From the NCBI GenBank assembly GCA_017643365.1, contig JAEPNO010000007.1, forward strand, positions 62,001-126,000: a stretch of DNA of 64,000 nucleotides, written 5' to 3'. The stretch comes from Balneolaceae bacterium (GTDB taxonomy: Bacteria; Bacteroidota; Rhodothermia; Balneolales; Balneolaceae). How positions within the stretch are numbered: position 1 is the stretch's first letter; each line of letters starts with the position of its first letter. A program made the position numbers and the translations under genes. Below, in pieces: positions 34,971 through 43,502 of this stretch. Under the pieces are notes generated by a model. It saw only the letters and a list, made by a program, of their open reading frames with translations. It ran no database searches and was not told the origin of the DNA.

Positions 34971-36293
34971 TCACTCCGTCATAAACCGTTCTAATGCCCG
35001 AAATACATCCCGAATTCCTTGTCGATCTGATAATTCATTTAGAAATAAATACAGTTCGGTGTCGTCATTTGGGTAATGAATGCTAAACAATTCGAAGCCA
35101 CGCATACTTCCATCAAGTTGTACCGATTCGCCGCGAAATACGTGCTGATGTTCCTCATCTAACACCTTACCCGAACGTAAATAATCATAGAATTTCCTTA
35201 AATCGCCGAATGTGCTATACATACCACCGCTCCCTTTTATTAGCCAGGATGTTGGTCCCCAATTTGGCGGAATATTTGGTAAACCTATTCGCTGTGGACC
35301 TTTTCCTTCCGCAAAGTCTTCGATACTAAATCCGCGGGTCTCACCATATTCACCGGTTCTGTCCATTCCAGCCGGGTCGAAGAATTTCTCTCTTAAAAAC
35401 TCGTAGTAATCCATCCCACTTACCTGCTCTACGATTATTGCAAGCAAGCCAAATGCTGCATGTGAATGCTGGCGATTGGTTCCGGGCTCGAATATTAAAT
35501 CAATATTCAATAATCTGTGTGTTGCTTCTTCTCTATCAATCCAAGCAAGATCTGCATCCCAATCTTCTTTTGTATCGAAAAAATCAGGTAGACCACTTCT
35601 GCCTGTTAACAAGTGCTGCAGGGTCATATTCTGTTTATCAGAAGGAACGTCCTCAAAATACTCAGTGATCGGATCCTCAATAGAAAGTTCGCCCTGTTGA
35701 TCTAAAAGTTGAATGGCTGCAACGGTGTAATCTATAGGACGAGATCCTGTAGCAAAAATCGTTTCGGTTGTATTCGGAATGCCCATTCCGGGATTTGCCA
35801 TTCCAAAAGCTTGTTCAATTAATCCATCTCCTTTTTTACGAGCATAAAGCAAGCCTGAATATCCGGCATCTTCAAGTGAATCTAATAGTTGAGGTAATAA
35901 ATTGACTGTTAACGTAAATCCAGAGCTTGGGATATCAAGACGCATGCCAGCGATTTGTCCGGAATTGTTAATCATTACTTTTAATACTCGTGCTTCCTCT
36001 TGATTTGAAAAAAAGAAACTTAATCCTTCCGGACCACCTTCGATGCCAACATCACCCAGAAAGGGTTGTAAATCTTCTTTTATCTGCTTCAGTGCGATTT
36101 TACGATCTGCTAATGCATCTCCTTCTGCCGGTCTGAAATAGCCGATTAGTTCATTTAAATCCTCAGCATTATTTCCCGTTATAAACTGCAATACAGAAGC
36201 TTCGATTTCCATCAGCCGAGCTTCGCCATCCATTTGAGCTTTTACTACAAATGGCGCAAATATGAATAGTGTTAATACGACAAGTTTCCTCAT
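34971..36293 (-). CDS. Secreted serine-hydrolase-fold protein with degenerate active site
   Basis: A 440-residue exported protein. The ATG at 36291-36293 is chosen because an AAGGAG Shine-Dalgarno lies 6 nt upstream and a signal peptide (MRKLVVLTLFIFAPFVVKAQ) begins there; a longer reading to 36326 lacks both. Residues about 20-150 are an N-terminal domain. The rest aligns to class C beta-lactamase/serine hydrolases: GSRPIDYTVAAIQLL then LSIEDPITEYF. However, the SxxK motif reads Ser184-Arg-Pro-Ile187, lacking the catalytic Lys, and the YxN position reads His276-Ser-His278. No HxG third motif is visible. It is therefore probably a non-catalytic binding protein or has a different chemistry. 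It is monocistronic. Confidence 0.83.
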   Translation of the reverse strand: MRKLVVLTLFIFAPFVVKAQMDGEARLMEIEASVLQFITGNNAEDLNELIGYFRPAEGDALADRKIALKQIKEDLQPFLGDVGIEGGPEGLSFFFSNQEEARVLKVMINNSGQIAGMRLDIPSSGFTLTVNLLPQLLDSLEDAGYSGLLYARKKGDGLIEQAFGMANPGMGIPNTTETIFATGSRPIDYTVAAIQLLDQQGELSIEDPITEYFEDVPSDKQNMTLQHLLTGRSGLPDFFDTKEDWDADLAWIDREEATHRLLNIDLIFEPGTNRQHSHAAFGLLAIIVEQVSGMDYYEFLREKFFDPAGMDRTGEYGETRGFSIEDFAEGKGPQRIGLPNIPPNWGPTSWLIKGSGGMYSTFGDLRKFYDYLRSGKVLDEEHQHVFRGESVQLDGSMRGFELFSIHYPNDDTELYLFLNELSDRQGIRDVFRALERFMTE

Positions 36294-36456
36294 AGTTCTC
36301 CTTTTTTCCGGTAGATACAAACTCATGATGTAAAGGATGTTAAGAACTCTGTTAAATTGCTTTTACATGCATGAGAAAATTTTTTTAGCAAAACTCGGAA
36401 CAAATTAAAAGTATTGAAGTTAGAAAGAGTAAATAGAAAATAAATTATTGAACAAC

Positions 36457-36663
36457 ATGAGTATTAAAGAAAAGACATTAAACGAAATTGAAAACAGAAT
36501 CGAATCAATTGAAGACGCCATTTCTAGTAAAGGCGTTGGCAGTTCTTACTTGAAAAAAGTAGAGCGTTTGCAACGCGATGTTAATCTTGGATTACTCGCA
36601 GCCGGTGCTGCAACCGTGTTCGGATTAACCGCATATGGTATTTTTAAAGCAACAGAATCATGA
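36457..36663 (+). CDS. Small single-pass membrane protein
   Basis: A 68-residue protein with a helical, charged N-terminus (KTLNEIENRIESIEDAISS) followed by one transmembrane helix near the C-terminus (GLLAAGAATVFGLTAYGIF). The ATG at 36457 is preferred over a TTG 9 bp upstream. Its stop overlaps the ATG of a second small gene (ATGA), the typical sign of a translated pair. No family recognised. Confidence 0.62.
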   Translation: MSIKEKTLNEIENRIESIEDAISSKGVGSSYLKKVERLQRDVNLGLLAAGAATVFGLTAYGIFKATES

Positions 36664-36806
36664 GAAATTCAGAAAAAAAATCACTTTCGAATCTGAGGAT
36701 ATTTTATCCAAACAATCAGGTTCCGAGTGAATACAAAAAATTGAAGATTGGATCTTATCGATTCGCCTACAAATTTGGCGAAAACGCATCGAGCTTACCT
36801 AAGTAG
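36660..36806 (+). CDS. Candidate 48-residue basic protein
   Basis: A short frame coupled to the previous gene by an ATGA overlap. It encodes a lysine-rich peptide opening MRNSEKKSLSNLRIFYPNN and ending YRFAYKFGENASSLPK, with no signal peptide or membrane helix. A strong terminator starts 24 bp after its stop, so the two small genes fill the whole transcript. The start-stop overlap and the terminator position are the evidence for coding; no homologue is recognised. Confidence 0.45.
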   Translation: MRNSEKKSLSNLRIFYPNNQVPSEYKKLKIGSYRFAYKFGENASSLPK

Positions 36807-36829
36807 AAGTAGAGTAGATGACCTAACCC

Positions 36830-36859
36830 AAGCCGGCTTCCCCAGCCGGCTTTTTTTTG
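36830..36859. terminator. Strong terminator hairpin
   Basis: AAGCCGGCT (36830-36838) and AGCCGGCTT (36844-36852) form a perfect 9-bp stem with a 5-nt loop, followed by a T-run on the plus strand. It ends the small-gene pair and lies directly beyond the stop of the minus-strand exporter gene. Confidence 0.9.
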
Positions 36860-36860
36860 T

Positions 36861-39368
36861 TTAAAACCGAATCCAATTTCGGTCTTCCAGCCATTGTATC
36901 AGAGCAGGTAAGAACGTAAGTGAAGTGAGTAATGTCATACCGATGCCAATCACTGCCATGATACCCAAAGATTGTAAGCCGGGATGTGCAGTAAACAATA
37001 AGCCTGCAAAACCAAGCATAGTGGTAAAACTTCCCATCGCTATGTGCTGACCCGTACTTGAAAGCACCGCCCACATACTGTTTTTCCCTTCTTCGCGATA
37101 ACGATGCGCAAGGTGTACTCCACTATCGCATCCAATCCCTAACACAGCCGGAAGTACTACCAGATTATAGAAATTGAATTGAAAACCTGTGAGCATCATT
37201 ATTCCAAACAACCATAATAAACCAACCAGAAGCGGTAACATGGCAATCACTGACCATCGGAACGATCGGAAAGTGAAAATCATGAAAAGATAGATGATAA
37301 TGAAAGTAGCACTTACCATATAAGGACTTTCAGTGCGCATCAAATCGAGCATGCTAGCCGCTACAATACTCGTACTGGCTGCGTGATATTTTTTGCCGTT
37401 TGAGAGCTCTACAACGCCTACATCATTCTTGAAAGCAATAGATTGGCGGCCATCCGACAATCCAACTGAAGGATAGATGATCACAAACCGACCGACTTCC
37501 CCGTCTTTGGTTATGAACCGCGATTTGAGGTAATCTGGAATTTGATCGATGGTAAGCGGTTCGCGACTTTGAGCTGCTTTTCGGAGTTTATCAAGTTCAT
37601 CATCTTCGCGATTTACTAAAAATGGATCCTGAAGCAATTCCCGTACATAGGCAATTTTTTCGAGTTTTTCGTTCGATTCTTCTTCGGTGGATGGGAAACG
37701 TTCTTGGAGCGATTCCACACTTTGAACCGTCGGTGACGATGTGTCGGACTCCACAATTTCGTTCAGTGCTTCGATCAACATCGCTACTTCTTCGTCGTTT
37801 TCGGCGATGATGTACGCAGGATTTCGTTTACTGGAATCGCCTACTTGTCCTGCTACTTTTCTGAATTCCTCGTATTCGGGATAAGTCGGTTCGAGTTCGC
37901 TAAAATCGTATTGAAAACTCAGGTTGTTCGAGTACCCAACTACAAAAGCCGATGCGATTAATCCCAGCACCACAATTGGCCGGGCAAACGGGTAACGATG
38001 AGGTTTAACTTCATGCGCTTGATCATTCTTACTAAACAGAATCAAATTGTACTTTTCGAAAACCACCAACAGTGATGGCAGCACATACAACATGGCAAAT
38101 AAGGCCAACATAATTCCGGTTCCGGAAATGAATCCAAATTCTGAGAAACCACGGAAATCGGCGAACATCAACACATAAAGTGCGCATGCAGTTGTAAAGG
38201 CGCTTACTAAAATGGCCTCGCCGGTTTTACTGTTCGTGGCATAAATGGCTTCCTCAACGGTAAGGCCGGATGATCTAAGTTCGATGTAACGAGCGTAATA
38301 ATGGATCCCATAATCGATGCCTAATCCAAATAGAATTACAGCCAGGACGGAAGTCATCGTGTTGAGCATCCCCAGATAGAAATAGGTTAGCCCGAAAGTC
38401 CATATCAAACTAAAAACTAAAGGTAGACCAATAATCAAAACAGGAATTGGCATACGAATAATGTGGCTCCAAATGCTGTACTTTCGCTCTTTTTCGTCGC
38501 CTTTGCGGTAATGCACATATTTTTTGATGAAGAAATACAGCATCACCAGGAGAATCACACTACTAATTCCGGAAGCAAAACTGCCAAGCACATCATTCAT
38601 GATAGAAGTCAATTCTTCGAGATGTCGTTTTAGCCGTCCACCAAACTGCACTTCCATTTCGGGATGAAAACTACTCGGATCCAATTCAGCGATAAGTTCG
38701 TTGTAAACCGCGAACATATCCTCTAGATATTGGATATCACTTTTCGAGCCGGTTGGGAAGAACTTAATCACCATGATAGTGCTGTCTTCATTTACCGGAT
38801 ATTCTGATGGAACAAGGGTGTTGTAGCTCTCTTTGAAATCCTCAGCTGGATCTTCTTCCTCCAAACTTTCTTCGTCTTCGAAATCGTCTTCAAAATCTAC
38901 AAAAAATGGATTCGCTTCTTCTTTCGCGTAGTAGATTTCATCTTCCAGCCAGAAAATGATGTCGTCTAATTCTTCGTTGCTAGCCAGATATAAGGCATTA
39001 TTTTTTATGACCTCCGTATCTTTTCGATATTCGGCTCCCTTAAAATAGTAGTCGTCGTAGCGCTCATAAAATAATTCCAGACTTTTGGGGATGATGGCTT
39101 CGGCAAAGGCTTTATTGGCTTCAAAACTGGGCGATTTAATAGTCACCTGCATTTCGGTTTCGCCACCCACGGTTTCCTGCAATTGATTTAGCGCAAGCAC
39201 ATTGGGATGATCTTCCGGTAGCAGATTTGCAATATCGGTATCAACTTTAAGCTGAATGGCAAAATAGCCCGATAGTACAGCTACCATCAGACTAACAGTT
39301 ATTACAGCAAAGGGGTGCGAAATATTAAGTGCTAAAAGAGGTTTAAATAACCCCAGAATCTGCTTCAT
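36861..39368 (-). CDS. MMPL/RND-superfamily exporter
   Basis: Inner-membrane transporter of 835 residues in the MMPL/Patched/HpnN group of RND proteins, usually moving lipids or hydrophobic molecules. It has two similar halves, each with a first transmembrane helix, a large periplasmic loop and a block of five helices. The conserved proton-relay-like motifs are GLGIDYGIHYYARY in the first half and GIGCDSGVHLAHRYREEG in the second. LKVDTDIANLLPEDHP near the N-terminus is typical of the family. The first periplasmic loop has a very acidic segment (DFEDDFEDEESLEEEDPAED). No periplasmic adaptor adjoins it; the DUF3047 gene lies just upstream on the same strand. Confidence 0.9.
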   Translation of the reverse strand: MKQILGLFKPLLALNISHPFAVITVSLMVAVLSGYFAIQLKVDTDIANLLPEDHPNVLALNQLQETVGGETEMQVTIKSPSFEANKAFAEAIIPKSLELFYERYDDYYFKGAEYRKDTEVIKNNALYLASNEELDDIIFWLEDEIYYAKEEANPFFVDFEDDFEDEESLEEEDPAEDFKESYNTLVPSEYPVNEDSTIMVIKFFPTGSKSDIQYLEDMFAVYNELIAELDPSSFHPEMEVQFGGRLKRHLEELTSIMNDVLGSFASGISSVILLVMLYFFIKKYVHYRKGDEKERKYSIWSHIIRMPIPVLIIGLPLVFSLIWTFGLTYFYLGMLNTMTSVLAVILFGLGIDYGIHYYARYIELRSSGLTVEEAIYATNSKTGEAILVSAFTTACALYVLMFADFRGFSEFGFISGTGIMLALFAMLYVLPSLLVVFEKYNLILFSKNDQAHEVKPHRYPFARPIVVLGLIASAFVVGYSNNLSFQYDFSELEPTYPEYEEFRKVAGQVGDSSKRNPAYIIAENDEEVAMLIEALNEIVESDTSSPTVQSVESLQERFPSTEEESNEKLEKIAYVRELLQDPFLVNREDDELDKLRKAAQSREPLTIDQIPDYLKSRFITKDGEVGRFVIIYPSVGLSDGRQSIAFKNDVGVVELSNGKKYHAASTSIVAASMLDLMRTESPYMVSATFIIIYLFMIFTFRSFRWSVIAMLPLLVGLLWLFGIMMLTGFQFNFYNLVVLPAVLGIGCDSGVHLAHRYREEGKNSMWAVLSSTGQHIAMGSFTTMLGFAGLLFTAHPGLQSLGIMAVIGIGMTLLTSLTFLPALIQWLEDRNWIRF

Positions 39369-39420
39369 GAAAAGGTGTGATCAAAATTTAAAAATCTGCC
39401 TAAAATAATAATTTTAACGG

Positions 39421-40146
39421 CTAATTAGAACGATCGGAATGTAACATGATGTCATCATAATCGGCCTTAGCAGGCGAATTGGTATTGTTGGCATCACTTA
39501 GAATTAATATTGCAATAGGTTTTGCGGGCGGGTTATCCCCAAACAAGCGCTTATAATCTTCAACAATATTTCTACTGAAGGATTGCCAATCACCATTGGT
39601 ATTATCGCCCTGCCCCATTACTACTATTTTCTGATTGCCGTAAAATTTTGAAAGCTCTGTTCCCTCAGGCAATGTGCTGCTCCAGGTGTATCGAATGGTT
39701 TTTGGTACTTTTTTGAACAACGCTACCCTGCCCATATCGAAAGCGACATAAATACTTGCGGCCACATCGTTTCGGTCGTCGTCATCTTCATTGGCATTTT
39801 TCGGGGCTTGATGAACTCGCCATTTCCACGAAAGCATTGGGGTTTCAAAAATGTCTACGCCGTCTTTATTAATCAGCGGATAACTCATGTGCTTGCCGTA
39901 GGTGCCCTCGAACCTGAGAAACTTATTATTCTGCTCTTCTAAAATCTGATAATTGTAGGTGGGCCGTAGCTCCTCGCTAAAATCTTTGGTGGCTAAATTC
40001 CCTTTTTGATTAAACCAGCCAACGGGTAGACCTCCGATTTCCCCGCTTTCGAAATCTTCGATAGCATACACCTCGTGAAGGCGTTCACTCACCGGAAATG
40101 CGAGTAGTTGTATTAATGACAAGTACAGAATTAAAGCTATGTTCAT
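39421..40146 (-). CDS. DUF3047 family secreted protein
   Basis: A 241-residue exported protein with a short signal peptide (hydrophobic residues 4-17). The body matches DUF3047: IEDFESGEIGGLPVGWF at the start, then MLSWKWRVHQ, DRNDVAASIYVAFD, TIRYTWSSTLPEGT and LSDANNTNSPAKADYDDI. These features suggest a concanavalin-like beta-sandwich that may bind a carbohydrate or lipid. Function unknown. It lies 9 bp downstream of a glycosyltransferase and 52 bp upstream of the MMPL exporter, all on the minus strand, consistent with an envelope operon. Confidence 0.85.
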   Translation of the reverse strand: MNIALILYLSLIQLLAFPVSERLHEVYAIEDFESGEIGGLPVGWFNQKGNLATKDFSEELRPTYNYQILEEQNNKFLRFEGTYGKHMSYPLINKDGVDIFETPMLSWKWRVHQAPKNANEDDDDRNDVAASIYVAFDMGRVALFKKVPKTIRYTWSSTLPEGTELSKFYGNQKIVVMGQGDNTNGDWQSFSRNIVEDYKRLFGDNPPAKPIAILILSDANNTNSPAKADYDDIMLHSDRSN

Positions 40147-40155
40147 TCTGAGGAG

Positions 40156-41295
40156 TTATTTAAGTTGTTGTAGATGATGATATAGTTGTGTTGAAAGAGC
40201 ATCCCAATTCGCTTCTTCTTTTATTCTGAGCAAACCTTGTGTACCGTATTCTTTCGCAAGTTCTTGGTTTTTATATAATCTTAAAATCGCCTGCGATAGT
40301 TCCTTCGGATTATTCTCTTCAACAAGTAAACCCGTTTTTTCGTGGATTATTGCACTTGGAATTCCACCTGAATAAGTTCCGATTACAGGCTTAGCACAAG
40401 CATTTGCTTCCAGAAAAACTATGCCGAAACCTTCTACATCAGGCGTTGCCGTTTTTGATGGCATTACAAAAACATCGCCCAAATTGTAGTACGTGTTTAG
40501 CTCATCGTAAGGCACTTTCCCGCAAAATGTAACTAGCTTGTCGACCTTTTTTGTACGAGCCAATTGCTCAAGCTTTGATCGATCAGGTCCGTCGCCAACG
40601 ACAAGGTATGCGAATTCAGGGATTTGATCTTTTAAAACACTTAAAGCTTCGATCACGGTATCAATCCCTTTCCGTTCCACCATACGCGTTACCGTGAGGA
40701 TCACGAACTTGTTTTCCAACTCCATTGCTTTCTTTTGCTCAGATACATCCAACGGATAAAATTGCGTTGGATCTGTGCCATTTATCAATACTTCGATCTT
40801 GGCTTCGTCTACACCCAAATTTATCAATAAATCTTTTGTATAATCGCTAACCGGTAGAAGTAAATCTGCTTTTGATAGCAACCATCGCATATATTTTTGA
40901 TAAATACCTCCCAAGAAGCTATCTCCGAAAGGATTGAACAATAACTCACGAGCATGGGCAGCAACCACAATTTGATCGATTCTGCCCAGTTTTTTTGCCA
41001 TGATGGACGGCAACATCGTCTGCCATTGGGCATGAACTACAGTGTCGATTTTCATCTTCTTTGCCCAAACCGGAAGTTTGAATAACAAGGGCAGAAACAG
41101 CAACGTGTTCAAAATTGACAATCGTTTTGTGTCGAAATGCTGTTTTGCATCAAATGCCTTTGCCCCGGGTTTATCGGGTGCAATTACGGTAACTTGCTCG
41201 ACATGCTTGGCTAGTCCTTTGGCATGCTCGAACGAATAGGTTTGAATTCCGCCGGTTTCGGGTGGAAAGTCTTGCGTTACAAAAAATAGCCGCAT
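40156..41295 (-). CDS. Family 4 glycosyltransferase
   Basis: GT-B-fold glycosyltransferase of 379 residues. It opens FVTQDFPPETGGIQTYSFE, the glycine-rich acceptor-side loop of GT4 enzymes. The C-terminal donor-binding motifs are VTRMVERKGIDTVIEAL, VVGDGPDRSKLE and the E-x7-E signature in PDVEGFGIVFLEANACAKPV. It probably adds a sugar from a nucleotide donor to a cell-envelope polysaccharide or lipid on the cytoplasmic side. It is divergent from the membrane protein gene at 41355 across about 60 bp. DUF3047 and MMPL genes follow on the same strand. Confidence 0.92.
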   Translation of the reverse strand: MRLFFVTQDFPPETGGIQTYSFEHAKGLAKHVEQVTVIAPDKPGAKAFDAKQHFDTKRLSILNTLLFLPLLFKLPVWAKKMKIDTVVHAQWQTMLPSIMAKKLGRIDQIVVAAHARELLFNPFGDSFLGGIYQKYMRWLLSKADLLLPVSDYTKDLLINLGVDEAKIEVLINGTDPTQFYPLDVSEQKKAMELENKFVILTVTRMVERKGIDTVIEALSVLKDQIPEFAYLVVGDGPDRSKLEQLARTKKVDKLVTFCGKVPYDELNTYYNLGDVFVMPSKTATPDVEGFGIVFLEANACAKPVIGTYSGGIPSAIIHEKTGLLVEENNPKELSQAILRLYKNQELAKEYGTQGLLRIKEEANWDALSTQLYHHLQQLK

Positions 41296-41354
41296 ATGAT
41301 CAAAATCTTAAGTCGATATCCTCGTATATTTTCCGGCTGAAATCATTATCACAT

Positions 41355-42317
41355 ATGCAATTTAAGGATTTAGGTAGCCAATTAACTTCTTTTTTTGAGT
41401 CGCCGGCTGGTAAAACGCTCATAAAGTGGTTTCAGCGAATTTTATTTGTTGGAATCATAATTTGGATGGGCACGGAGCTTACCAAAGTGGGTTGGCTAAA
41501 AGTTTGGCAAGCACTTCCCATCGAGCCATTATTCTACGTTTTCTTCTTGATTGCTTATTTCCAATTACCCTTTTTCGAGGTTTGGATTTATCGCCTTACT
41601 TGGTCGTTTGATGCCATAAAAAGCATCCCAACGTTCATCATAAAACGAGTATATAATAAAGATGTACTCGGCTACTCCGGCGAGGTTTATTTCTTCGTTT
41701 GGGCGAAAAAGCATCTTTCGCTAAAAGACAAAGACATCCTTTTTACCATAAAGGATAACAACATTATATCCTCGATTGCCTCCACATTTGTATCGGTTGG
41801 TTTGCTCTCCATTTTCTTTTTTACCGGTCAGGTTCCCATCGAAGAATGGTTTACTGCCGACCAATTGGTGTACTGGATTTCGGGTACTTTATTCGCTCTA
41901 GTGTTGATTATCGTTCTTTATCGATTCCGCAATTATGTAATTCACATGTCGTGGAGAACTGCATTTTCCATTTTCGGAATTCAGATGCTTCGTTTGTTGG
42001 TTGTACAGGCGCTAAACCTATTGATGTTTTATGTGGTGATGCCGGAAACCCCTATGTACGTTTGGTTCACTTATTTATCGATTGAGATCATCCTTTCCCG
42101 AATTCCATTTTTGCCGAACAAAGATTTCATTTTTGTAAGTCTGAGTATTTCTCTGGCCGGAGATTTGGACGTGAGTGAATCAGCCATAGCCGGTTTGATG
42201 CTAACCCGTAGTGTATTAGGTAAAATCCTGAATTTCATTTTCTTCGCCATTTTCAGCTTCTTCAAACCTAAAGACATCGAAGAAATTGAACAGGAAGAAA
42301 TTCCGTCGATCATCTAA
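41355..42317 (+). CDS. Polytopic membrane protein of unknown function between glycosyltransferases
   Basis: A 320-residue membrane protein from the ATG at 41355; a longer frame to 41262 would overlap the divergent glycosyltransferase and has no hydrophobic start. About seven or eight transmembrane helices are visible, including RILFVGIIIWMG, LFYVFFLIAYFQLPFF and TLFALVLIIVLYRF, ending in an acidic tail (EEIEQEEIPS). It is loosely similar in layout to the lysylphosphatidylglycerol-synthase-type membrane region (YbhN/AglD-like), but I cannot confirm this. It lies 9 bp upstream of a glycosyltransferase, which suggests a role in polysaccharide or glycolipid transfer. Confidence 0.6.
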   Translation: MQFKDLGSQLTSFFESPAGKTLIKWFQRILFVGIIIWMGTELTKVGWLKVWQALPIEPLFYVFFLIAYFQLPFFEVWIYRLTWSFDAIKSIPTFIIKRVYNKDVLGYSGEVYFFVWAKKHLSLKDKDILFTIKDNNIISSIASTFVSVGLLSIFFFTGQVPIEEWFTADQLVYWISGTLFALVLIIVLYRFRNYVIHMSWRTAFSIFGIQMLRLLVVQALNLLMFYVVMPETPMYVWFTYLSIEIILSRIPFLPNKDFIFVSLSISLAGDLDVSESAIAGLMLTRSVLGKILNFIFFAIFSFFKPKDIEEIEQEEIPSII

Positions 42318-42326
42318 GGCATCATT

Positions 42327-43502
42327 TTGACTAACAGAATCATCTTATCGTCGAATTATTCTCCATGGTCGCCGTATTCCGGAGGCGGACAACGATCCAC
42401 TCATCATCTGGCAGAAGCTTTGAGTGATTTGGGATACGATTTGCATGTGATTTTTACCAAAACGAGGTACGAGAGCATCACTCCACCTTCCGACCTGCCC
42501 TATCAACTTCACTGGGCAGAGTTTACGGGATTGAAATCCGATCGTAAAAACTGGTTTCGTAGAAATAGCGGTAAGGCAGTTGCTAAGCTTGTATCACAGT
42601 TACTAGAGCCCGGTGCCGTTTACCATGCGAATGGGGAGGAATCTTCTCACATCGGAAAATTGAAAACTCAGAAAGCATTTCCATTCGTACTTACCCCGCG
42701 ATATCCGCATATCCCTGAAAAAGTTGGGCGCATTAAACCAACCACAAAGAATGCAGTCTTAAATCCATCGCTTTCAAAGTATATTTTGTTGGGAAAATCG
42801 CTGAATGATTGCGATATCTACTGCCCTACTTCAAAGTTTGCGGTTTCATTATATCGCGATGTGTACGCCATTGATGATAAACCTTTCGATGTTGTCCCAA
42901 ACGGAATCCCTGATGAGTTCATTAATCTAGAGGTTGATCAAAAATCACCATCCAAAAACCGAATTATCTTCTTCGGTCGATTATCAAAGGAGAAAGGCGT
43001 AGAAACTTTGCTGGATGCAGCAACTCTGATACCTGAAAGCATCAACGAGCTAGTGTTTATTGGTCGTGGAGAATTAGCTTCAAAGGTTGACGCTGCTCAT
43101 CAAGAGGGACCTCTAACAGGAAAAATTCAACGATTGGATTGGTTGAGCATCTCAGAATTGATCATCGAAATACAACGCTCTACCCTTGCCGTGTTGCCAT
43201 CTTTTGAAGAGAGCTTTGGGAATGCGATTGTTGAAGCCATGGCATGCGGAGTGCCCGTAATAAGCACCAATGCCGGATCAATTCCCGAAATTGTGGATGC
43301 CAACCAAAACGGAATTTTAGTGAATCCCGGTGATCCTAAAGCGCTAAGCGAGCAGATCAAATTGTTAATTCAAGATCCTGAGAAAAGAGCTTTACTTGCA
43401 AAAAACGGGCGACAAAAAGTGATAGAAAACTATAGTTGGAAAGCTACCGCCGAAAAGTACGCTCAAATTTATTCTGATTTACTGGATGGCCATATTCGGT
43501 AA
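42327..43502 (+). CDS. Family 4 glycosyltransferase
   Basis: GT-B glycosyltransferase of 391 residues. SPYSGGGQRSTHHLAEAL is the N-terminal acceptor loop. The donor site shows FFGRLSKEKGVETLLDAA, VFIGRGELASKV and the ESFGNAIVEAMACGVPVI signature. The start is TTG at 42327: no ATG lies between it and the first conserved strand. It follows the membrane protein by 9 bp and its end overlaps the facing Wzi gene by 34 bp, a compact convergent arrangement. It probably works on the same surface polysaccharide as its neighbours. Confidence 0.9.
   Translation: MTNRIILSSNYSPWSPYSGGGQRSTHHLAEALSDLGYDLHVIFTKTRYESITPPSDLPYQLHWAEFTGLKSDRKNWFRRNSGKAVAKLVSQLLEPGAVYHANGEESSHIGKLKTQKAFPFVLTPRYPHIPEKVGRIKPTTKNAVLNPSLSKYILLGKSLNDCDIYCPTSKFAVSLYRDVYAIDDKPFDVVPNGIPDEFINLEVDQKSPSKNRIIFFGRLSKEKGVETLLDAATLIPESINELVFIGRGELASKVDAAHQEGPLTGKIQRLDWLSISELIIEIQRSTLAVLPSFEESFGNAIVEAMACGVPVISTNAGSIPEIVDANQNGILVNPGDPKALSEQIKLLIQDPEKRALLAKNGRQKVIENYSWKATAEKYAQIYSDLLDGHIR

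Noticed and set aside
36294-36326. Upstream start for the degenerate serine hydrolase
   Set aside because: It has no signal peptide at its front and no Shine-Dalgarno; the ATG at 36293 has both.
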